This document shows, in pieces, positions 1-6,376 of a stretch of DNA of 7,535 nt; the first letter of the stretch is position 1, and every line of letters starts with the position of its first letter. The notes under the pieces are model-generated. The model was not told where the DNA came from and did no database searches. It saw only the letters and a program-made list of their open reading frames with translations. Source of the stretch: an uncultured beta proteobacterium. Lineage in GTDB: Bacteria; Pseudomonadota; Gammaproteobacteria; Burkholderiales; Rhodocyclaceae. The DNA is taken from contig CAIZKA010000189.1 in assembly GCA_903933395.1 (NCBI GenBank), forward strand, positions 1 to 7,535. The letters are read 5' to 3'. The position numbers were made by a program, and so were the translations under genes.

Positions 1-30
1 ATAACACATTATGTTTTCGATGCAAGTCAA
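1..30 (-). promoter_or_regulatory. weak promoter-like pair pointing left out of the window
   Basis: On the minus strand a TTGACT box (plus positions 25-30) lies 18 bp before TGTTAT (plus positions 1-6), in a locally AT-rich stretch just past the end of the ATPase-SPOR gene. It could drive a leftward gene beyond the window. The -35 is good (5 of 6), the -10 is only 4 of 6, and the start region is cut off, so this may be chance. No terminator with a T-run is visible between here and the stop codon at 77-79, so read-through from the upstream gene is also possible. Confidence 0.2.
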
Positions 31-76
31 TGATTTGATGGACTGCACCCTCTCAATTCTAAGGGCCGGGAATGCG

Positions 77-1738
77 TCAGCGAAGTCGTGCGACTCTGCG
101 CGGGTAAGGTTTGCTGGCCCGCAGAGGCTTGGGCAGTTCGCGCATGCCGGCAGATGCGGCAGCGCTCGTCGGGTAGTCGCCGTAGATTACTCCGAGGCGC
201 GGCTTGCCGCTGAGTTCAGAATAATAGACATGGATCCTGCTCATTTCAGCTTTGTTGGGTGACAACCTGCGCAGCAGTGATTCGACTTCGGCATGCTGGC
301 TGGCGTCCGCCGAGAATACCTGTATGAACCAGTGATCATCCGGCAATTGTTCCAGCCAGATTGTTCCGGCATCGAGTCGTTCGCGGGTTAGCGGTCCGAC
401 TTTCGGTTTGCCCGGCGGTATCGGCGGCACGCTGATCGCAGCATCCGATTTCGTTGCCGTTGCTGTCGCCGGTGGCGGCGCGCTTGGGCCGGCAGGCGGT
501 GCGGCAAATGCGGCACCGGCGGCGACCGGTGGAGCAGTGGGCAATGGCGCCGCAGGTGACGGCGTACTGACCGCTGGCGTCGGGGTGTTCGCGGGTGGCG
601 ATGCGGCGGCTGATGCATTTGGCTGGGCTTCGGCGGCTGATGGCGTGGCCGGTGGCGGTGAAGAAGGTGCTTGTGGAGAGGTCGCTGGAGCACCGGTTGT
701 GGCAGGAGCGGCAGCCGTTTCGCCGCCGCTTGCGGCTGCCGGCAAGGCGGGGCCTGCGCTTGTCTTGCCGGGCGGGATCGCGGCGGGGGAACCGGCCGGC
801 ATCGCCGGGACGCCGGTGTCGGTGTGCGATACCGCCAGCCATGCCATCGCCGCCACGATGCATATGACGAGCGCAGCGCCAAGCCAGAGCATCCAAGTCC
901 TTTTTGCCGGCTTGCCGCCATAGGTGGCATCGCTGAACTCACAATCGCGGATCGCGGCGCGAATCTCTTTCGAGCCTATCTGGTGGCTGCCCGAGGAAAA
1001 GGCGGCCAGCAGAGCCTTGTCGGCCAGTATGTTGATGCGACGCGTAAGGCCGAGCGAACTCTGCTCGATCATTTTCAGCGTCGCCGGGGCGAACACGCTG
1101 GGGCCGCGATAGCCTGCGGCGCGCATGCGGAAATCGAGATAGTCGCTGATGTCCTCGCGCACCAGCGGCTCCAGGCCGAAGTTGTGGGTGATGCGCTCCT
1201 TCAACTGCCGCATGTCGGGGCGGGCGAGGATGTCGTTCAGCTCGGGCTGGCCGAACAGCACCAGTTGCAACAGTTTGCTGCGGTTGGACTCGAGGTTCGA
1301 CAGCAGGCGGATTTCCTCGAGCGTCTCCACCGGCATGGCGTGGGCTTCGTCAATCAGCACGACCACCTGCCTGCCTTCGCCATAGGATTTGATCAGGTGG
1401 TCATGCAGGGCGCGCATGACCACCGAGGAGCGGGCGTTGTCGGGTATGTTCAGGCGCAGCTCGTCGCCGATGGCGTAGAGGATGTCGTCGCGCGAAAGGG
1501 ACGGGTTGGCCAGGTAGATGATGATGACGTTGTCGGGCAGGCGCTCCATCAGTACTCGGCAGAGCATGGTCTTGCCGCTGCCGACTTCGCCGCTGACCTT
1601 GACAATGCCTTCGTCGTGGGTAATGGCGTAAATCAGGGCATCAAGTGTCGCGCCGCGATTGGCCCCGTCGAAGAAGAAATCGGTATGGGGCGTGATGCGG
1701 AAGGGCGGCTCGTTAAGTCCGAAGTGTTCCAGGTACAT
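77..1738 (-). CDS. ExeA/MshM-type AAA ATPase with membrane anchor, Pro/Ala linker and C-terminal SPOR-like domain
   Basis: A 553-residue predicted inner-membrane protein. The N-terminus starts with the MYLEHFGL...PF signature of the GspA/ExeA/MshM ATPases that serve type II secretion and MSHA-type pili. Walker A is GEVGSGKT at residues 50-57, Walker B VVVLIDE at 125-131, a sensor-1-like LVLFGQPEL at 159-167, and the LTRRIN motif near 231-236. One hydrophobic helix at about 282-303 follows, then a Pro/Ala/Thr-rich linker to about 450. The last ~85 residues (DDHWFIQVFSA onward) look like the SPOR domain of DamX, which binds peptidoglycan stripped of stem peptides. The expected topology is ATPase in the cytoplasm and SPOR in the periplasm. 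The ATG at 1738 fits the family N-terminus, but no clear Shine-Dalgarno precedes it. The gene lies 28 bp after the response regulator, probably in one operon. I infer a role in assembly of an envelope machine or in septal/cell-wall organisation. An ATPase-SPOR fusion resembles the DamX-like proteins of pseudomonads, so the architecture is not unique. The exact function is unknown. Confidence 0.88.
   Translation of the reverse strand: MYLEHFGLNEPPFRITPHTDFFFDGANRGATLDALIYAITHDEGIVKVSGEVGSGKTMLCRVLMERLPDNVIIIYLANPSLSRDDILYAIGDELRLNIPDNARSSVVMRALHDHLIKSYGEGRQVVVLIDEAHAMPVETLEEIRLLSNLESNRSKLLQLVLFGQPELNDILARPDMRQLKERITHNFGLEPLVREDISDYLDFRMRAAGYRGPSVFAPATLKMIEQSSLGLTRRINILADKALLAAFSSGSHQIGSKEIRAAIRDCEFSDATYGGKPAKRTWMLWLGAALVICIVAAMAWLAVSHTDTGVPAMPAGSPAAIPPGKTSAGPALPAAASGGETAAAPATTGAPATSPQAPSSPPPATPSAAEAQPNASAAASPPANTPTPAVSTPSPAAPLPTAPPVAAGAAFAAPPAGPSAPPPATATATKSDAAISVPPIPPGKPKVGPLTRERLDAGTIWLEQLPDDHWFIQVFSADASQHAEVESLLRRLSPNKAEMSRIHVYYSELSGKPRLGVIYGDYPTSAAASAGMRELPKPLRASKPYPRRVARLR
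389..823 (-). repeat. low-complexity Pro/Ala-rich linker coding segment
   Basis: This part of the ATPase-SPOR gene encodes roughly residues 306-450, dominated by Ala, Pro, Thr, Ser and Gly with no predicted secondary structure. On the plus strand the DNA shows recurring GCCGGTGGCGG-like blocks (for example near 470, 649 and 595). Such linkers span the periplasm between an inner-membrane anchor and a peptidoglycan-binding domain. GC-biased low complexity also explains the long spurious open frames on the other strand. The boundaries are approximate. Confidence 0.6.
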
Positions 1739-1766
1739 GGTGTCGGTCAGTATTCAATCCGGGCGC

Positions 1767-3206
1767 TCATTGCGGGGTGCCGCGCTTGTCTTTTGCCAGC
1801 GTGTCGATGCGATTGTAAAGCGTGGTGCGATTCACGCCCAGCAGCCTTGCTGCCTGGCTCATGTTGTCATGCGCAAGCCGCTGCGCGGCTTCTATGTAGG
1901 CTTCCTCCCAGAGTTGGAGCGTGGCGTCCAGGTTGAAGTCGCTGCGGCTCTGGATGTCGGCGAGGGCAATCGCCACAAGTTCGGCCCTGCTTGCCGAAGT
2001 CGGCGCTGGCAGGACGGCGGCTGCCGGCGGTTCATTGCCGAGATCCAGTTCGGCCTCGAGGTCATCGACGCCGACTTCCCTGCCGGCAAACTTGGTCGTC
2101 AGGCGGATGGCGATATTGCGCAGTTCGCGGACATTGCCCGGGAATCCATAGGCGAGCAGACGCGAGGTGGCCGTTGCGCTGAGCCTGAACGGCTGCAGAT
2201 TGGCCTGTGCCGCATAGATGGCGCGGAAATGTTCCAGCAGCCGGATGCTGTCATCACCGAGTTCTCGCAGAGCAGGTATGGCGATGGTGAATACCGAAAG
2301 CCGGTGGTAGAGATCGGCGCGGAAGCGCCCTTCGCGAACCTCCTTCTTCAGGTCACGATTCGTCGCCGTGACGATGCGCGCAGTCGAATGCCGGGCCTGT
2401 GTTTCGCCGATGCGCTGGAATTCGCCGTTTTCAAGCACGCGCAGGAGTTTGGGTTGCAGATCGAGGGGAAGTTCGCCGATTTCATCGAGAAACAGGGTAC
2501 CGTCCGAAGCGTCTTCGAAATAGCCTGCGCGTGGCCCGCTGGCGCCCGTAAATGCACCCTTGCTGTGGCCAAACAGCGTTGCTTCTACCAGGTTGGGCGA
2601 AATCGCAGCGCAATTCAGCGCCAGGTAGGGTTTCGTCGCCCGTTCCGACAGCCGGTGCAGGGCGGCAGCGGCAAGTTCCTTGCCGCTGCCCGACTCGCCT
2701 TCGATCAGTACCGGAAATGGAGACGGCGCGAATTGCCTGAGCTGGGCGCGCAATTTTTGCAGCGGGGCGCTTTCGCCAATCAGGCCGTCATCAATATCGG
2801 TCGATGTGTCTCTAAAAGACAACACCCGGTCGATGAGCTTGCGCAGAAATTCCGGATCAGCCGGTTTGGCGACGAATTCTGTCGCTCCGAGCGCTCGTGC
2901 GTGGCGCGCATTGAGTTCGTCGCTTTGGCCGGACAGCACCACGATGCGGGTCTCCGGGGCATGCGCCAGAATGTCCGCAATCAGCGCAAAGCCTTCATCG
3001 GGTCGATGCGGCGTGGGTGGCAGGCCGAGGTCGATCAGCGCCAGCGCCGGGACGCGCTTGCCATCGCGTAAAAGCCCAACCGCTTCAGTGCGTGTAGAGG
3101 CCGTGCTCACCTCGTAGTTGCGGCCGAGAAAAAAGCTCAGCGTGTCGGCGATCAACGGGTCATCGTCGACAATCAGCAGTTCGGTTTTGCCGGTGGGTGA
3201 GGTCAA
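1767..3206 (-). CDS. sigma-54-dependent response regulator (REC-AAA+-Fis HTH), PrsR-like receiver
   Basis: A 479-residue NtrC-family transcription activator. The receiver domain (about 8-130) has the acidic pair D14/D15, phospho-acceptor D59, S92 and K114, all expected for phosphorylation by a histidine kinase. The AAA+ domain (about 142-370) has Walker A GESGSGKE at 170-177, an intact GAFTGA loop at 217-222 that contacts sigma-54, Walker B TLFLDEIG at 237-244, the GRFRADLYHRL arginine-finger region at 293-303 and a GFPGNVRELRN sensor-II motif at 354-364. A Fis-type helix-turn-helix lies at about 448-469. All key residues are present, so it should be an active activator at RpoN promoters. The start is the TTG at 3206-3204: the frame upstream stays open only to a stop at 3251-3249 and has no ATG, GTG or TTG there. 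The receiver has extra residues after D59 (LPPTPHRPDEG), as I recall from PrsR regulators of PEP-CTERM/exosortase loci. No kinase gene lies in the window. It is the first gene of the minus-strand pair. The targets are unknown. Confidence 0.92.
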   Translation of the reverse strand: MTSPTGKTELLIVDDDPLIADTLSFFLGRNYEVSTASTRTEAVGLLRDGKRVPALALIDLGLPPTPHRPDEGFALIADILAHAPETRIVVLSGQSDELNARHARALGATEFVAKPADPEFLRKLIDRVLSFRDTSTDIDDGLIGESAPLQKLRAQLRQFAPSPFPVLIEGESGSGKELAAAALHRLSERATKPYLALNCAAISPNLVEATLFGHSKGAFTGASGPRAGYFEDASDGTLFLDEIGELPLDLQPKLLRVLENGEFQRIGETQARHSTARIVTATNRDLKKEVREGRFRADLYHRLSVFTIAIPALRELGDDSIRLLEHFRAIYAAQANLQPFRLSATATSRLLAYGFPGNVRELRNIAIRLTTKFAGREVGVDDLEAELDLGNEPPAAAVLPAPTSASRAELVAIALADIQSRSDFNLDATLQLWEEAYIEAAQRLAHDNMSQAARLLGVNRTTLYNRIDTLAKDKRGTPQ

Positions 3207-3245
3207 AGACTTGGTGTGGACTGGGTAAGTTGATCTGATCGCAGC

Positions 3246-3272
3246 ATATTAGCTGAAACCGGCGGCGGCCAA
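3246..3272 (-). promoter_or_regulatory. possible promoter of the response regulator gene
   Basis: On the minus strand TAATAT (plus 3246-3251) could be a -10 box, with TTGGCC (plus 3267-3272) as a poor -35 and a short 15 bp spacer. The position would give a leader of about 33 nt before the TTG start at 3206. Both boxes are weak, and the only support is that a divergent promoter must lie somewhere in 3207-3386. I see no good -24/-12 sigma-54 site here. Confidence 0.2.
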
Positions 3273-3339
3273 TTCCGCTTGTGGAGGGCGTTTACCCCGC
3301 TCATCGCCGGCTGGGACCGGTTTATGTGGGCGCCTGTTC

Positions 3340-3348
3340 TGCTAGAAT
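3340..3348 (+). promoter_or_regulatory. extended -10 promoter element of the mla operon
   Basis: TGCTAGAAT matches the extended -10 consensus TGnTATAAT at all but one fixed base. The -35 region (TTTATG at 3321-3326, 16 bp spacer) is poor, as is common when the TG extension is present. Likely transcription starts are purines at 3354 or 3357. The location just before mlaF and facing the six-gene mla operon makes it the best candidate for its main promoter. Confidence 0.55.
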
Positions 3349-3366
3349 CGCCCGCTATGAATTTGG

Positions 3367-3379
3367 CCGGGATTCCCGG
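3367..3379 (+). promoter_or_regulatory. GC hairpin just ahead of the mlaF start codon
   Basis: CCGGG (3367-3371) and CCCGG (3375-3379) form a five-base-pair stem with a three-base ATT loop; a G-U pair (3366/3380) can extend it. It ends seven bases before the preferred mlaF ATG at 3387, where no strong Shine-Dalgarno is visible. It could limit ribosome access or mark a structured leader. The bases also encode Gly-Ile-Pro-Gly if translation begins at 3357, so the hairpin may be incidental. Confidence 0.3.
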
Positions 3380-3386
3380 TGTGAAT

Positions 3387-4202
3387 ATGTCCCAGGAATC
3401 CCTCGTCGAAATCCGCGATCTGAACTTCACTTATGACAGCCGGCCGGTTCTCACCGGAATCAACATGACGATTCCGCGCGGCAAGGTTGTTGCGGTGATG
3501 GGGATTTCCGGTTGCGGCAAGACAACTACGCTGCGCCTGATCGGTGGCCAGCTGAAGCCGACCTCCGGCGAGGTTAGGGTCGGCGGGCAGGTGGTGCATG
3601 AGCTCGATTCTGATGGTTTGTATGCCCTGCGTCGCCGGATGGGAATGCTGTTCCAGTTCGGAGCCCTGTTTACCGACATGTCGGTCTTTGACAATATCGC
3701 TTTTCAGATGCGCGAGCACACCGATCTGCCGGAAACCATGATTCGCGACCTGGTGCTGATGAAGTTGCACGCGGTGGGCTTGCGCGGTGCTCACGACCTG
3801 ATGCCGGCCGAACTCTCCGGCGGCATGGCGCGCCGCGTGGCTCTGGCAAGGGCCATCGCTCTTGATCCGATGCTGATCATGTATGACGAGCCCTTCGCCG
3901 GCCTCGATCCGATTTCGCTGTCCATTGTCGGCGAGCTTATCCGCAAGCTGACCGATGCCCTGGGCGCCAGTTCCATCGTGGTGACCCATGACGTGCAGGA
4001 GTCGCTGAAAATCGTTGACTACGTTTACTTTGTCTCTGAAGGGAAAATTGTTGCTGAAGGCACGGCCGACGAGATGAAGCACTCGACGGTGCCCTATGTG
4101 CATCAATTCATCTGGGGAGAGGCCGATGGACCGGTGCCATTCCAGTATCCGGCCCGGCCCTACGGCGAAGAACTGATGGAAAGGGCCGCGCGACGTGGAT
4201 AA
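3387..4202 (+). CDS. mlaF: MlaF, ATPase of the Mla phospholipid ABC transporter
   Basis: A 271-residue cytoplasmic ABC ATPase that powers lipid transport through MlaE; E. coli MlaF has a similar length (about 269). Walker A is GISGCGKT at 39-46, the Q-loop glutamine is Q90, the signature is LSGGM at 143-147 (the variant typical of MlaF rather than LSGGQ), Walker B with catalytic Glu is LIMYDE at 163-168, and the switch histidine is H201. The C-terminal tail with DGPVPFQYPA matches the MlaF-specific extension that contacts the partner subunit. I chose ATG 3387 because MSQESLVEIRDL begins the ABC fold. Upstream in-frame ATGs exist at 3357 and 3279; the latter precedes the predicted promoter. 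The stop overlaps the mlaE start by 8 bases, indicating translational coupling. First gene of the mla operon. Confidence 0.95.
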   Translation: MSQESLVEIRDLNFTYDSRPVLTGINMTIPRGKVVAVMGISGCGKTTTLRLIGGQLKPTSGEVRVGGQVVHELDSDGLYALRRRMGMLFQFGALFTDMSVFDNIAFQMREHTDLPETMIRDLVLMKLHAVGLRGAHDLMPAELSGGMARRVALARAIALDPMLIMYDEPFAGLDPISLSIVGELIRKLTDALGASSIVVTHDVQESLKIVDYVYFVSEGKIVAEGTADEMKHSTVPYVHQFIWGEADGPVPFQYPARPYGEELMERAARRG

Positions 4203-4989
4203 CGGATTGACAAGGGCACTGCAGGGGCTGGGCCGCCAGGTTAACTCGCGTATCTGGCGTCTGGGGTTTGCCAGCCGTTTCTTCCTGGCGATCATGCTGC
4301 ATTCCGGCACGTCGCTGCGGCGTATCCATCTGACGATACGTGAAATCTACTTTACCGGGGTCCTGAGCCTGATCATCATTATGGTTTCCGGCCTGTTTGT
4401 CGGCATGGTGCTGGGTTTGCAGGGCTATGACACCCTGGCGCGCTACGGCTCGACGGAGGCACTTGGCGTCCTGGTGGCATTGTCGCTGGTGCGCGAGCTC
4501 GGGCCTGTGGTCTCGGCACTGCTGTTTGCCAGCCGCGCCGGTTCTGCGATTACGGCTGAAATCGGCATGATGAAGGCCACCGAACAGCTTTCCGCCATGG
4601 AAATGATGGCGGTTGATCCGATTGCCCGCGTGGTTGCCCCGCGTTTCTGGGGCGGCGTGATTGCGATGCCCCTGTTGGCGGCGCTGTTTTCCGCGATGGG
4701 TGTTTTTGGCGGTTATCTGATCGGCGTACAACTGATCGGGGTCGATGAAGGCTCGTTCTGGGCACAAATGCAGGCCTCGGTCGATTTTCGCCAGGACATC
4801 CTCAACGGCGTGATCAAGAGTTTTGTGTTCGGCATCATTGTCAGTTGGGTGGCCGTTTTCGAGGGCTATGATGCCGTGCCGACCGCCGAAGGGGTATCCG
4901 GGGCAACCACGCGTACCGTTGTAACATCGTCGCTAGCCATTCTGGCTGCCGACTTCATTCTCACCGCCTTCATGTTTACAGGGACATGA
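4195..4989 (+). CDS. mlaE: MlaE, permease of the Mla phospholipid transporter
   Basis: A 264-residue inner-membrane protein of the MlaE/YrbE family (E. coli about 260). An N-terminal interfacial helix is followed by several hydrophobic segments (about 52-75, 90-112, 150-180, 200-222, 238-262). The family signature is very clear: GLFVGMVLGLQGY at 66-78, RELGPVVSALLFASRAGS at 100-117 and TAEIGMMKATEQLSAMEMMAVDP at 120-142, the region that couples to MlaF. A MlaE dimer sits beneath the MlaD ring and passes phospholipid between the inner membrane and the periplasm. The start is GTG at 4195, inside the last codons of mlaF, with a GAAAGGG Shine-Dalgarno ending at 4185. The stop TGA at 4987-4989 is one base before the mlaD ATG. 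Confidence 0.96.
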   Translation: MDNGLTRALQGLGRQVNSRIWRLGFASRFFLAIMLHSGTSLRRIHLTIREIYFTGVLSLIIIMVSGLFVGMVLGLQGYDTLARYGSTEALGVLVALSLVRELGPVVSALLFASRAGSAITAEIGMMKATEQLSAMEMMAVDPIARVVAPRFWGGVIAMPLLAALFSAMGVFGGYLIGVQLIGVDEGSFWAQMQASVDFRQDILNGVIKSFVFGIIVSWVAVFEGYDAVPTAEGVSGATTRTVVTSSLAILAADFILTAFMFTGT

Positions 4990-4990
4990 C

Positions 4991-5461
4991 ATGAGTCGTA
5001 CTACACTTGACCTTTGGGTCGGATTTTTCGTTGCTGTCGGACTGGGTGCACTGTTGTTTTTAGCCCTCAAGGTAGGCAACCTGGCATCATCAAGCAGCGG
5101 GGAAACTTATCCCATCTACGCCAAATTTGATAATATCGGAGGCCTGAAGGTGCGCGGCGCGGTCAAAAGTGCCGGCGTTGTGGTCGGGCGCGTGACGGAG
5201 ATTCGCTTCGATCCCGAGGCCTATCTGGGTGTGGTAACCATCCAGGTTGATGCCCGCTACAAGTTTCCGCGCGATACCTTCGCGACGATAAATACGTCGG
5301 GTTTGCTGGGCGAGCAGTACATAGGATTTGAAGTCGGTGGCGATATCGCCATGCTTAAAGCGGGTGATACGATCAAGAAAACGCAGTCGGCAGTAGTTCT
5401 GGAGAAGCTGATCAGCCAGTTCATGTTCAACAAGGCCGCCGAAGATGGCGGCAAGAAGTAG
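4991..5461 (+). CDS. mlaD: MlaD, MCE-domain lipid-binding subunit
   Basis: A 156-residue protein with one N-terminal membrane helix (about 8-27) and a periplasmic MCE domain (about 39-120). Characteristic elements are YAKFDNIGGLKVRGAVKSAGVVVGRV (positions 43-68, key GL and VGRV) and GLLGEQYI at 104-111. A C-terminal hydrophobic helix (VVLEKLISQF) lines the pore in the E. coli hexamer. It is shorter than E. coli MlaD (183) because the tail after that helix is brief; the core is complete. MlaD hexamers form the ring on MlaE that receives lipid from, or hands it to, MlaC. The ATG at 4991 has an AGGGA Shine-Dalgarno at 4980-4984 with ideal spacing, located in the end of mlaE, so expression is coupled. 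Confidence 0.95.
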   Translation: MSRTTLDLWVGFFVAVGLGALLFLALKVGNLASSSSGETYPIYAKFDNIGGLKVRGAVKSAGVVVGRVTEIRFDPEAYLGVVTIQVDARYKFPRDTFATINTSGLLGEQYIGFEVGGDIAMLKAGDTIKKTQSAVVLEKLISQFMFNKAAEDGGKK

Positions 5462-5483
5462 TCAACAACGGGTGTCTCAAATA

Positions 5484-6323
5484 ATGAAGACCATCAAGCC
5501 TGCACGCATCAAATCCCTTATCCTGGCCGTAGCGGCTGCAGGCCTGCTGGCCGGATGCGCAAGTTCGGGAAATCTCAGGGATCCGATCGAGGGCTTCAAT
5601 CGGGCCATGTTCGCCTTCAACGAAGGGCTGGATTCGATGATCGTCAAGCCGGTGGCTACCGGCTATGAGGCAGCGCTGCCATCACCCGTCAGAACCGGCG
5701 TCACCAATTTCTTCGGCAATATTGCTGATCTCCTGATCGGTGTGAATAACCTGCTGCAGGGCAAGGGCTCGGAGGCGTTCAGCGATCTGGGCCGGGTCGT
5801 TATCAATTCCACGATCGGAGTGCTCGGTACTTTCGACATAGCCTCGGATATCGGCCTGGAAAAGCACAACGAGGATTTTGGCCAGACTTTCGGTCGCTGG
5901 GGTGTCGGCAGCGGTGCCTATGTGGTGATTCCGGTTTTCGGGCCGCGTACCGCTCGTGACACGGTCGGACTCGTGCTTGATGTCGCAGCCGACCCGGTGA
6001 CTCATGTCCAGCCAATTCCAGCCCGGAACGTTTCTCTCGTTGTGCGTGCGGTGAACGACCGGGCCAATCTCCTGCCGGCTGACAAGGTGGTCGAGGAAGC
6101 GGCGCTGGACAAGTATTCCTACATTCGTGACGCCTATCTTCAGCGTCGTCGCAACCTTATATACGACGGCAATGCGCCGCGCGAATCCGAGGCGGATGCT
6201 GATCAAGTGGAGCGTCCGGTAACCGCTGAAGCGGGGACCGCAGAGCCGCAAGCCAGCGCGACTTCCGTTGCGCCAGCAGCCCCGGTGCTGGTAGCCCGTA
6301 CGGAAACGACGGAAGCGAAATAG
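5484..6323 (+). CDS. mlaA: MlaA (VacJ) outer-membrane lipoprotein
   Basis: A 279-residue lipoprotein. From ATG 5484 the N-terminus is a lysine-rich stretch, a hydrophobic core and the lipobox LAGC with the acylated Cys at residue 25. The mature part carries the MlaA signature DPIEGFNRAMFAFNEGLD, then FGQTFGRWGVGSGAYVVIPVFGP and YSYIRDAYLQRR near the end. MlaA sits in the outer membrane, usually with porins, forming a doughnut-shaped channel that lets phospholipids leave the outer leaflet for MlaC. The last ~50 residues (230-279) are Ala/Thr/Glu/Pro-rich, probably disordered and not part of the conserved fold. An in-frame ATG at 5445 would overlap mlaD by 17 bases and place the lipobox at residue 38, which is less typical; GGGTG at 5470-5474 supports 5484. 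The position within the mla operon, not separate as in E. coli, is typical of betaproteobacteria as I recall. Confidence 0.95.
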   Translation: MKTIKPARIKSLILAVAAAGLLAGCASSGNLRDPIEGFNRAMFAFNEGLDSMIVKPVATGYEAALPSPVRTGVTNFFGNIADLLIGVNNLLQGKGSEAFSDLGRVVINSTIGVLGTFDIASDIGLEKHNEDFGQTFGRWGVGSGAYVVIPVFGPRTARDTVGLVLDVAADPVTHVQPIPARNVSLVVRAVNDRANLLPADKVVEEAALDKYSYIRDAYLQRRRNLIYDGNAPRESEADADQVERPVTAEAGTAEPQASATSVAPAAPVLVARTETTEAK

Positions 6324-6376
6324 CACCCTGCTTCGGGCGTGTTGCCCTCATTCCCCGTACTCCCAGGAAACTTCCA

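Noticed and set aside
1..45. Start of another minus-strand gene at the left edge (GTG frame open to the edge)
   Set aside because: Only about 16 codons are visible, the GTG is too close to its purine stretch, and no family can be recognised.
46..70. Possible terminator after the ATPase-SPOR gene (CCCTT...GAGGG on the minus strand)
   Set aside because: Only about five pairs including a G-U, an eight-base loop and no T-run; too weak to call.
11..262. Plus-strand frame of 83 codons at the left edge
   Set aside because: It overlaps the conserved SPOR end of the minus-strand gene, has no Shine-Dalgarno and no recognisable domain.
408..923. Gly/Ala-rich plus-strand frame of 171 codons
   Set aside because: It is the antisense of the Pro/Ala linker; Gly/Ala richness follows directly from that composition.
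671..1936. Long plus-strand open frame (421 codons) across the ATPase gene
   Set aside because: It is antisense to a clear AAA ATPase with intact motifs, shows no recognisable domain, and is explained by high-GC codon bias.
1659..3071. Long plus-strand open frame (470 codons) across the response regulator
   Set aside because: It lies opposite a full REC-AAA+-HTH protein, has no domain signature and is rich in residues expected from antisense GC-rich DNA.
3207..3386. Sigma-54 promoter (GG-N10-GC) in the divergent region
   Set aside because: Candidates such as TGGGACCGG or TTGGCCGCC do not place the required GC at the -12 position.
3342..4310. Minus-strand open frame (322 codons) opposite mlaF and the start of mlaE
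   Set aside because: Its His/Gln/Arg-rich translation has no recognisable fold, and mlaF with all ABC motifs occupies the other strand.
6325..6345. Possible hairpin between mlaA and mlaC
   Set aside because: The stem is only three to five interrupted pairs and there is no T-run; the genes appear co-transcribed.
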